This document shows positions 24,857-32,271 of a stretch of 64,000 nt of DNA, piece by piece. The stretch comes from Streptosporangium becharense (GTDB lineage: Bacteria > Actinomycetota > Actinomycetes > Streptosporangiales > Streptosporangiaceae), in NCBI RefSeq assembly GCF_014204985.1, contig NZ_JACHMP010000001.1, positions 3,720,001-3,784,000 of the forward strand, written 5' to 3'. Position 1 is the first letter of the stretch, and each line of letters starts with the position of its first letter. Below the pieces are notes generated by a model, which saw only the letters and a program-made list of their open reading frames with translations, did no database searches and was not told where the DNA came from. The position numbers and the translations under genes were made by a program.

Positions 24857-25579
24857 TCACCCAGAGGCGTCCCGGGCTGGGCCCTCCAGCAGACCGGCCT
24901 CGTAGGCCAGGATCGCCGCCTGGACGCGGTTCTCCAGTCCGAGCCTGGTGAGGATGCGGTTCACCCGGCTTTTGACCCCGGCCTCCGACAACCCCAGGCT
25001 CCTGGCGATCTGGACGTTGGACAGCCCTCTGGCCACCAGGATCAGTACCTCGCTCTCCCGTGCGGTGAGCGCGCCGAGGCGCCCGGTCCGCCTCGGCGCA
25101 CGCGGGCCGGTTCCGGAGCGCGGCTCGGCGAGCAGGACCTCCGGGATGGTGGTGAACGCACCGATGAGCCGCCGGGTGACGGTGGGGGCCAGCATGGCCT
25201 CCCCCGCGGCGACCGTGCGGATGGCGTCGGCGAGCTGGTCGGAGGAACTGTTCTTCAGCAGGAACCCACTGGCGCCGGCACGCAAGGAGGCGTGGACGTA
25301 TTCGTCCACGTCGAACGTGGTCAGCATCAGCACGCGCGGGCGTGGATCCCCGTGCGGCCAGTCACGCAGGATGCGGCCGGTCGCCTCGACGCCGGTCAGG
25401 CCGGGCATGCGCACGTCCATCAGCACCACGTCGGGCCTCAGGACGAAGGCCGCGGCCACGGCCTCCTGGCCGTCGGCGGCCTCCCCCACGACGCTCAGCC
25501 CGGCACGCCGCTCGATCATGACGCGCAACGCCGACCTGACCAGCTCCTGATCGTCGGCGACGAGCACGCGGATGGACAT
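24857..25579 (-). CDS. NarL/FixJ-type response regulator
   Basis: This is a 240-residue two-component regulator. The receiver domain (residues 1-120) has VLVADDQELVRS, the phospho-acceptor Asp in VLMDVRMPG near residue 54, and Lys in FLLKN near 105. The LuxR-type helix-turn-helix is LTARESEVLILVARGLSNVQ at about 175-194. ATG 25579 overlaps the stop of the kinase gene, so the pair is translationally coupled. It probably regulates the divergent serine hydrolase or cell-envelope genes, which is inference from location. Confidence 0.92.
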   Translation of the reverse strand: MSIRVLVADDQELVRSALRVMIERRAGLSVVGEAADGQEAVAAAFVLRPDVVLMDVRMPGLTGVEATGRILRDWPHGDPRPRVLMLTTFDVDEYVHASLRAGASGFLLKNSSSDQLADAIRTVAAGEAMLAPTVTRRLIGAFTTIPEVLLAEPRSGTGPRAPRRTGRLGALTARESEVLILVARGLSNVQIARSLGLSEAGVKSRVNRILTRLGLENRVQAAILAYEAGLLEGPARDASG

Positions 25580-26868
25580 CACGCTGCGCCTTCCGAGGAA
25601 GGTTCGGCGGGCGACGGGGCCGGCACCGTACCCGCGAGGCGGAAGTCGGCCTCTGTCCGCCATCCGCCGTCCTCACAGGGGCCGGCGCGCAGGGTGCCGC
25701 CGAACAGCGCGACACGTTCGCGCATGCCGATGAGGCCGAGTCCGGAGCCGGCCAGCGGTGCGTGCGCCGGTGCCGGCGGCCCGTTGCCCACCGTGACGGT
25801 CAACCGTGTCTCGTTCCGGCGCACGACGATCCGTACATCGGTCGGGCCCGCGTGTTTGAGGACGTTGGTGAGCGCCTCCTGGACGACCCGGTAGGCCGAG
25901 ACCTGCACCGCGGGCGGGAGACCGTCCACCGGGTCGGCGTCGATCTCCGTCCGGCACCCCGCGGCGGTGGCTGCGGCGGCAAGCCGGTCCAGGTGGCGCA
26001 GGGACGGTTCCGGCCGCAAGCCGGACGGGTCGCGGTCGTCGACGAGCAGCCCGAGCAACCGCCGCATCTCGATCAGCGCGGCGTCGGCGGCCGTCCCGAT
26101 CCCCGTCACGCCCCGGTGGACCAGCGGGTGGCCGGGATCGTCGGACATCACGTCGGCCGTGGCGCGCGCCTGCATCGCGATCGCGCTGACGTGGTGGGCG
26201 ACCAGGTCGTGCAGGTCCCGGGCGATGCGTGCGCGCTCGGCCACCACCGCGCGCCGGGTGCTGATCTCCCGCTCGGCACGGAGCCTTTCCGCCAGTTCCC
26301 GCAAACGGGCCGCGTCGGCGTGGATGTGACGTTGAGAGACGCCAAGCCGCCAGACTCCCACTGACAGCGCGACGACCAGCATCACCGCGGCAGGGCCCGC
26401 CACCGGCTCCCGCGGGACCGGCAGGCTCAGCCACGGCCCGGCGAACTCCGGTGTCAGCACCGCGGCCGCGACCACGCCGACCACGGCGGTGTTTCCCGGT
26501 GAACGCGCGTGACGGGCGACGGCGTAACCGGCGAAGAGGATGCACACTCCGTCCTTGAAGTCGACCATGGGGTCGGCCAGCTCGTAGGCAACGTAGGCGG
26601 CGGCGACCGCTGCCATGACCGGCCACGGGTGCGATCGGCGCCATACCAGCGGCACGGCCTGCATCAGCAGCAACGCGGTCACCCTCGCCCCGTCGGCCGT
26701 GCCGACGGGGAGCCCCTCGCCCAGCCGCAACAGCAGCGTCAGCGCGGCCAGCGCGGCCGCGAGCAGCCCGTCCGCGAGCAGTGGACGGGCCTGGAGACCC
26801 CGCCGCGTCGCGGAGACCGAGGCGAAGATCCGCATCGCGGGGATCGAGCCTGGGAGGATTGCCTTCAT
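25579..26868 (-). CDS. Sensor histidine kinase (NarL-type, HisKA_3)
   Basis: This is a 429-residue membrane kinase with five or six N-terminal hydrophobic segments (about residues 28-180), a short coiled coil, and the dimerisation box ERARIARDLHDLVAHH with the phosphorylated His. The HATPase part has the N box EALTNVLKHAG and a G box GSGLGLIGMRERV. There is no large extracellular sensor loop, typical of actinobacterial intramembrane-sensing kinases. It forms a unit with the response regulator 1 nt downstream. Confidence 0.92.
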   Translation of the reverse strand: MKAILPGSIPAMRIFASVSATRRGLQARPLLADGLLAAALAALTLLLRLGEGLPVGTADGARVTALLLMQAVPLVWRRSHPWPVMAAVAAAYVAYELADPMVDFKDGVCILFAGYAVARHARSPGNTAVVGVVAAAVLTPEFAGPWLSLPVPREPVAGPAAVMLVVALSVGVWRLGVSQRHIHADAARLRELAERLRAEREISTRRAVVAERARIARDLHDLVAHHVSAIAMQARATADVMSDDPGHPLVHRGVTGIGTAADAALIEMRRLLGLLVDDRDPSGLRPEPSLRHLDRLAAAATAAGCRTEIDADPVDGLPPAVQVSAYRVVQEALTNVLKHAGPTDVRIVVRRNETRLTVTVGNGPPAPAHAPLAGSGLGLIGMRERVALFGGTLRAGPCEDGGWRTEADFRLAGTVPAPSPAEPSSEGAA

Positions 26869-27097
26869 TCGCCTCAGGGGTCCGGACGCCGGCCAGGCCG
26901 ACGATCACCTGTACACGGCCAAGCGTAGGACACCGGTCTCGCCGGGGGAACGCATCCAAAGTTGCGTCCATGTCCGCTCACTCCCCCCACAAGCTGATGA
27001 GACTCCGGGCTTATGTCCGATCCGGCGGACGATCTCCCTTCCTAGGGTCGAACCATCCGCCGAGACCACCGGCACCGACCACGAGGAGGACCATCCC

Positions 27098-28363
27098 ATG
27101 AACCACCCCGTTTCCCGGCCCACCGCTCCTCGGCCCACCGCTCCCCGGCCTTCCGGCGCGTCGGCGCCGCAGGGGGGCGGGCGGCGCCTGGCGGTGTTCT
27201 CCGCAGCCTGCGCCGCGACCGTCGTCCTGGCCGGCTCCCTCGTGTCATCACCCGCCTCCGCGTCCGCCTCCGGTCCGGAGGCCGAGCGCGCCGCCACCGC
27301 TGCCGGGTACGGCCGGGTGCAGCTCCAGCGCGATGTCGACACCCTCCGTAAGATCGGGGTCATCGGCGTCGACGCGCAGGTGGTCACCGCCGACGGCGGA
27401 CGCCTGGTCGCCACCGGCGGCGTCGCCGACCTGCGGACCAAGCGGCCTGTCCCCGCGGGCGGCCACACCCGGATCGCCAGCGTGACCAAACTCTTCGTGG
27501 CCACCGTGGTCCTGCAACTCGCCGAGGAGGGCACGCTGTCCCTGGACGACACCGTCGAACGCTGGCTGCCCGGCGTGGTCGAGGGCAACGGCAACGACGG
27601 CAGCGTGATCACGATCCGCCGGCTCCTCCAGCACACCGCCGGCGTCCCGGAGGCCTACCCGGCCTTCACCTCGGTGGAGCAATACCTCAAGCACCGCTAC
27701 GACCCCTTCACGCCCGAGCAGATCGTGGCCGAGGCCATGAAGAAGAAGCCGGACTTCGCTCCCGGCAAGGGCTGGATGTACTCCAACACCGGCTACATGC
27801 TGATCAGCATGATCATCGAGAAGGCCACCGGCAACCCCTGGCACGTCGAGGTCCGCGACCGCATCAGCCGACCTCTCGGGCTGCGGCACACCCGCTGGTC
27901 GGGCGCCTCGGTGGACGTCCCCTCACCCCACGCCAAGGGCTACCTGGTGGGTGTGCGGAACACACCGGTGGACGTCACCAAGCACTTCGACGGCGACGCG
28001 GCCGGCGGCCTCATCTCCACCACCGGCGACGTCAACCGGTTCCTGCGTGCCCTGGCGGGCGGCAGGCTGCTGCCGCCCGCGCTGCTGAAGCAGATGCGCG
28101 CCACCGTCCCGGCCACGGCGTTCGAGGCGACCTGGCCGGGCGTGCGCTACGGACTGGGAGTGATGTCGCGTCCGCTGTCGTGCGGTGGCGTCTACTGGAG
28201 TCACGGCGGTGACGACCTCGGGTACCGGACCCGCACCGGCGTCACCGCCGACGGCCGGCGCAGCGTCGTGCTGGCGATGTCCACCCAGTTCGGCGACGCC
28301 CGCACGCAGGCCCAGGAGAAGGCCGCCGGCGAGCTGGTCGACCGCGCGCTCTGCGGGAGGTGA
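27098..28363 (+). CDS. Secreted serine hydrolase (class C beta-lactamase/DD-peptidase fold)
   Basis: This 421-residue protein has a signal peptide (basic N-region, hydrophobic FSAACAATVVLAGSLVSS, then ASASA). The catalytic domain has SVTK as SxxK near residue 130, YSN as YxN near 229, and HGG near 369 in place of KTG. Members are D-alanyl-D-alanine carboxypeptidases, esterases or peptidases acting outside the membrane. ATG 27098 follows GAGGAGGA. It is divergent from the two-component system, which may control it. Confidence 0.9.
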   Translation: MNHPVSRPTAPRPTAPRPSGASAPQGGGRRLAVFSAACAATVVLAGSLVSSPASASASGPEAERAATAAGYGRVQLQRDVDTLRKIGVIGVDAQVVTADGGRLVATGGVADLRTKRPVPAGGHTRIASVTKLFVATVVLQLAEEGTLSLDDTVERWLPGVVEGNGNDGSVITIRRLLQHTAGVPEAYPAFTSVEQYLKHRYDPFTPEQIVAEAMKKKPDFAPGKGWMYSNTGYMLISMIIEKATGNPWHVEVRDRISRPLGLRHTRWSGASVDVPSPHAKGYLVGVRNTPVDVTKHFDGDAAGGLISTTGDVNRFLRALAGGRLLPPALLKQMRATVPATAFEATWPGVRYGLGVMSRPLSCGGVYWSHGGDDLGYRTRTGVTADGRRSVVLAMSTQFGDARTQAQEKAAGELVDRALCGR

Positions 28364-28418
28364 GCCGAACGCGCTTCCCCGGCCGGCCCGGCTCCCGCAA
28401 CCGATCCCGTCAATCCTT

Positions 28419-28481
28419 CGTACCGGGCGTTCTCCCGCATCCGGTCCTGCGTATCGGGCGTTCTCCCGCGTCCGGTCCCTG
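28419..28481. repeat. 31-bp tandem duplication
   Basis: cgtaccgggcgttctcccgc and the next 11 bp (28419-28449) are repeated at 28450-28481 with three differences. It lies between the serine hydrolase and the SUFU-domain gene. Confidence 0.65.
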
Positions 28482-28547
28482 CCAGGAGGTGTCCTCGGAG
28501 AGTACGGATGATCGTCCGGAACGGTGATCTCACGGCAGAATCGGCAC

Positions 28548-29108
28548 ATGCAGACCCGCGTTGAGCGCTACCTGGCGCATCTGGACGATCTCTCCGGCGG
28601 ACAGGAGCCGAAGTTCACCCCCTTCCGTTCGACCAAGCCGGGAATGCGCGATGTCACCGCGATCGTCTACCACGATTTCCCGAAGCCCGGATTCGTCACC
28701 GGCCTGACCTACGGACTGTCGCTGTCCGGCCATTCCTGCTGGACCCGCAGCACACCGGAGCTGTGCATCAGCGTGCGCTCCACCGATGACGCCTGGGCCT
28801 GGGCGATCGCCTACCTCGCCGAGCGACTCCGCGGCGGCGACTGCCACTTCGCCTACGGGGACACCATCGGCTTCGGGGAACGCATCTCCAAGGAGAGCGA
28901 CATGGACGCCTTCGTGCTCTCCACCCCTGCCGGACTCGCCGAGGAGGACTTCCTGGGTATCGATGTCGGCGACGACCTCCCCGTCACCATCATCGGCTGC
29001 TACCCCATCCACTCCAGTGAACGCCGCTTCATCCAGGACAACGGCCTCGACGCCTTCCGGGACCTCGACTGGGACCCGTACGACGTGACCCGCGCCACAG
29101 TCGTCTGA
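28548..29108 (+). CDS. Suppressor-of-fused (SUFU) domain protein
   Basis: This 186-residue cytosolic protein covers the bacterial SUFU domain: FVTGLTYGLSLS, ELCISVRSTDDAWAWAIAY, and the C-terminal IIGCYPIHSSERRFI. Bacterial SUFU proteins are often immunity proteins of polymorphic toxin systems (Imm family) but also occur alone. No toxin is adjacent. ATG 28548 is chosen because similarity begins there; GTG 28524 is in frame. Confidence 0.82.
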   Translation: MQTRVERYLAHLDDLSGGQEPKFTPFRSTKPGMRDVTAIVYHDFPKPGFVTGLTYGLSLSGHSCWTRSTPELCISVRSTDDAWAWAIAYLAERLRGGDCHFAYGDTIGFGERISKESDMDAFVLSTPAGLAEEDFLGIDVGDDLPVTIIGCYPIHSSERRFIQDNGLDAFRDLDWDPYDVTRATVV

Positions 29109-29345
29109 TCACCGTGCCGGATCTTCTCCTGGACGGATTCGAACGGTTCCGGCGGCGGGGATGGACGTCCGTCGGCCGGCCCCGGCGGGACGACGACGGC
29201 GCGTGCGATCGTCCACGGAGGTGAATCACCTGCCTTCGGTATGACCGGCCCGCCGGACGCCACGGCCGGGCAGGGGCGCCGCGCCGTGAGCAGGGTCATC
29301 CCTCCTGAAAGCACGACGAGCACGGCCATGACGGATTCGCCATCC

Positions 29346-29379
29346 GGCTCGCCGGCTCCGGAAGGCGAGCCGGCGAGCC
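29346..29379. terminator. Bidirectional terminator
   Basis: ggctcgccggctc (29346-29358) pairs perfectly with gagccggcgagcc (29367-29379). It lies between the converging SUFU-domain gene and the gene ending at 29427. Confidence 0.7.
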
Positions 29380-29426
29380 GCGGCGTCGCGGCCGGGGGTC
29401 AACCGCCTGTAGCCGTGGAACCGTCC

Positions 29427-30095
29427 CTAGTGGAAGATGATCGCGCAGTCGGTCGCGATGCTGGCCCGGCACGCCTCGTGCAGGGTGAGCCACACCACGG
29501 ACTCGATCTCGAACGGCGCGCTCTGCGGCAGCTCGAACACCCGGGCGGCTTCGGCGTCCGACAGGGACCCGTCCTCCTCGAGCCGGATGCCGATCGCCGG
29601 AGCGCACCTGCGCAGCTCCGCCAGAAGCCCATGGCTCGATCCGATGACCTCGGCCCCACCGCCCCTCGCCCCGCCGCCCCCCGCCTCGTCGAACAGGAAG
29701 ATCGGGTCGTCGAAGTCGACCGGCACGAAGTAGCCGTCGTAGTCGGAGTGGCAGAGCAGGTGGGAGGAGAGCAGGATGGCCTCCTCCACGACCAGGTCGT
29801 TGTCCCGGGCGAGCTCTTCCTGGCTGGAGACCGGCGTCACCGCCCCCCCGCTCCTCACGAGGGCGACGACCCTGTGCAGGTAGCGCAGGTAGCCGTACGG
29901 GAACGAACCCACATGGCTGCGCATGAACGGCGGTGTGCCCTCCGGCCCGCGCCAGACCGGGTCGTCCGGCTGCCGCCAGGTCACACCCTCCTTCGCCAGG
30001 ACCGCGCTCAGCCTGTCCATCTCCGCGCGGCGGTACGCGTAGCCCTCCTCGTCGATCGCAAACGTCTCGATTCCCACAGATATCGCAAGACCCAT
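29427..30095 (-). CDS. Conserved-looking cytosolic protein of unknown function
   Basis: This is a 222-residue soluble acidic protein (MGLAISVGIETFAIDEEGYA). A His- and Asp-rich centre (LLCHSDYDGYFVPVDFDDPI) is followed by a Gly-rich linker (AGGGGARGGGAEVIGSSHGL) and a hydrophobic C-terminus. No signal peptide or known domain. ATG 30095 has no strong site. Codon usage is typical of the genome and the frame is uninterrupted, so it is likely a real gene. Confidence 0.7.
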   Translation of the reverse strand: MGLAISVGIETFAIDEEGYAYRRAEMDRLSAVLAKEGVTWRQPDDPVWRGPEGTPPFMRSHVGSFPYGYLRYLHRVVALVRSGGAVTPVSSQEELARDNDLVVEEAILLSSHLLCHSDYDGYFVPVDFDDPIFLFDEAGGGGARGGGAEVIGSSHGLLAELRRCAPAIGIRLEEDGSLSDAEAARVFELPQSAPFEIESVVWLTLHEACRASIATDCAIIFH

Positions 30096-30459
30096 GCGGC
30101 GGAACGTAACCCTTCCGTCCGACAGTTCTCATGCGCCGCCGCCCGGAGTCGTACGGACCGCGCGACTCCGGAACCGGGCGGCCCGTTATCCGGAGTCTTT
30201 TAGGCCGTTATCTGGAGCCGCACGGGCCGTCATCCGAGTCCGTGCGCGCCGTCCCCGGCGACCGGGCGAGCCCTCACCGGGGCGGGGGCCGGTGGGAGGG
30301 GGCCGCGCTCCCCGGCGTTTCACGCCCCGAGAAATCGCAGCTCACCGGCCCTGTCGTCGCCTTCACAAGTGATCCACAAGAGAAATGCAAGTGCGCTCAG
30401 CGCCAATGTGCGAGGGCCAGGAAGTCGTTCCGGATCACGCTACCGCGGGAGGGAACCAG
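30096..30459. other. Upstream region of the lanthipeptide cluster
   Basis: This 364-bp gene-free stretch contains three degenerate copies of ggccgttatccggagtc-like units at about 30178-30245 and then a less GC-rich segment (30355-30410) that should hold the promoter of the P450-lanKC operon. No -35/-10 pair is clear enough to name. Confidence 0.4.
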
Positions 30460-32235
30460 ATGATGGCGACTGTCAGCGATGTGACCGAAACGACGGACGT
30501 GACCACCCTGCGGGGTGACGGATCGGGGCGGGACGCCGCGGGCCGAGTCATTGTGGTCCTGAACCCCGGGGCCGGGAGCGGCCTGTTGAGGAGCGAACTG
30601 ACGGACCGGGGCTGGCAGGTGCGCATGGCCGACCTGTCCGGCGGCGATCTCGCCGGGTGTGTGGAGGGGGTCACGGACCTGCTGGCCGCACCGGACAGCC
30701 CGGCTCGCGCCGTGCTCCTCGGGTACGGCGAGGCGGGGCGGGCGGCGATGGAGATCGCGGACCGTCATCCGGAGCGTGTGGTCGCGGTGGTGACCGTGAC
30801 TTCCCCGCGGGGTGAGGCCGCGGTGACGACCACGGGTTCGCCGCAGGACGAGACCGCGGTGGTGACGGTGGATTCCCGGGATGCGGTGGTGAACGGGAGT
30901 TCCCCGGCCCCGGTGGCGGCCGTGGATTCCCCGGGCGTCGGCCGGCTCCGCGCGTCGGACCTGTCCTGCCCGGTGCTGGCCCTCAACACCGCCGACCCAC
31001 GGGCCGTGGTGTCGGCTGCCGTGTCCTTCCTGGACGGGTTGCACCGGCCGGTGGACGCCCCGCGGACGTGCCCGGCACGCCTGCCGGCACTCACCCCGGT
31101 CCTCCTCAACGACCCCGACGTGATCGGGCAACTGCGTGAGGCGGGGCCGGCGCACCGGCTCAACGCGGCCGGTGTGGCGACGTCCTGGATTCTGACCGGG
31201 CACGGGGCGACCACCACGACGCTGGCCGACTCCAGGCTGGTCGCGGACGTGGCGATCACCCCCGGGTTCCGGTTGCAGTCTCCGGACGTCACGCACCGGG
31301 GCGAGCAGGACCTGATCACGATCGAGGGCCGGGAGCACGCCCGGCTGCGCCGGCTCGTCGGCCAGTACCTCACCCCCAGGCGGGTGGAGACGCTGCGTCC
31401 GCGCATGCAGCGTGTGGTCGACGACCTGCTGGACGGGCTTCCCCCCGGCGAGACGGTCGACCTCCTGCGGAGGTTCGCGCTCCCGTTGCCGACCGTCGTC
31501 CTGTGCGAGCTGTTCGGTGTGCCGGAGCGGGACCGCGGCTACATCCACGAGTGGCTCGTGGAGAGGATGCGCGCGGTGCCGCCCGTCGCGCACGACGACG
31601 TCGACGACTACCTGCGCGCGTTGATCGAGGAGAGGAAGAGCCGCCCCTCGGACGACCTGCTCGGCTGGGTCGTCGAGGCGGAGGGCGACCGGCTGTCGGA
31701 GGACGACCTCGTCGCGGCGGCCAGGTTCCTGATGGTGGGTGGGCACCGGGCGCCGACGACCCTGCTGGCGAGCGGCGTCGCCGCCCTGCTGCGGGACCGG
31801 GACCAGTGGACGCGTCTCGTGGACGACCCCGGCCTGCTCGACGGCGCGGTCGAGGAACTGCTCCGGTTCGTCACCCCGTTCCCGGTGGGTCTCGCCCGTC
31901 AGGCGACGGCCCCGATCGAGATCGGGGCCGCGCGGATTCCGGAGGGCGATCTCGTCGCGGCCTCGCTCGTGGCGGCCAACCGGGATCCGGCTGTCTTCAC
32001 CGACCCCGACGTGCTCGACGTCGGGCGGGCGGCCAACCCGCACCTCGCCTTCGGGCACGGCCACCACTACTGCCTGGGGGCGGCGCTGGCGAGGGCCCAG
32101 GCGCAGATCGCCATCGGCACGCTCGTCCGGCGCTTCCCGGCCATGGACTTCGCCGGTGACTCCCGGAGCCTGCACTACCGGCAGAGCCGCGTGCGCTACC
32201 TGCTCGAACTGCCGGTCGTGCTCGAACCGAAATAG
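30460..32235 (+). CDS. Cytochrome P450 with N-terminal alpha/beta-hydrolase-like domain
   Basis: This is a 591-residue fusion. Residues about 25-200 resemble an alpha/beta hydrolase (RVIVVLNPGAGSG; LLGYGEAGRAAMEIADRHPE; CPVLALNTADP), but the nucleophile elbow GxSxG reads GYGEAG at 88-93, so the domain should be inactive. A Thr/Val-rich insert follows, then a bacterial P450 from about 205 with EExxR-type EELLRF and the heme loop FGHGHHYCLG (Cys538). The I-helix reads VGGHRAPTT, with Arg430 in place of the usual acid. ATG 30460 follows GGGAGGG. It is first in the lanthipeptide operon, 36 bp before lanKC, and presumably oxidises the peptide. Confidence 0.88.
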   Translation: MMATVSDVTETTDVTTLRGDGSGRDAAGRVIVVLNPGAGSGLLRSELTDRGWQVRMADLSGGDLAGCVEGVTDLLAAPDSPARAVLLGYGEAGRAAMEIADRHPERVVAVVTVTSPRGEAAVTTTGSPQDETAVVTVDSRDAVVNGSSPAPVAAVDSPGVGRLRASDLSCPVLALNTADPRAVVSAAVSFLDGLHRPVDAPRTCPARLPALTPVLLNDPDVIGQLREAGPAHRLNAAGVATSWILTGHGATTTTLADSRLVADVAITPGFRLQSPDVTHRGEQDLITIEGREHARLRRLVGQYLTPRRVETLRPRMQRVVDDLLDGLPPGETVDLLRRFALPLPTVVLCELFGVPERDRGYIHEWLVERMRAVPPVAHDDVDDYLRALIEERKSRPSDDLLGWVVEAEGDRLSEDDLVAAARFLMVGGHRAPTTLLASGVAALLRDRDQWTRLVDDPGLLDGAVEELLRFVTPFPVGLARQATAPIEIGAARIPEGDLVAASLVAANRDPAVFTDPDVLDVGRAANPHLAFGHGHHYCLGAALARAQAQIAIGTLVRRFPAMDFAGDSRSLHYRQSRVRYLLELPVVLEPK

Positions 32236-32271
32236 CCACCGCCGCCCCCCACCCGTCAGGAGCTCACCCCC

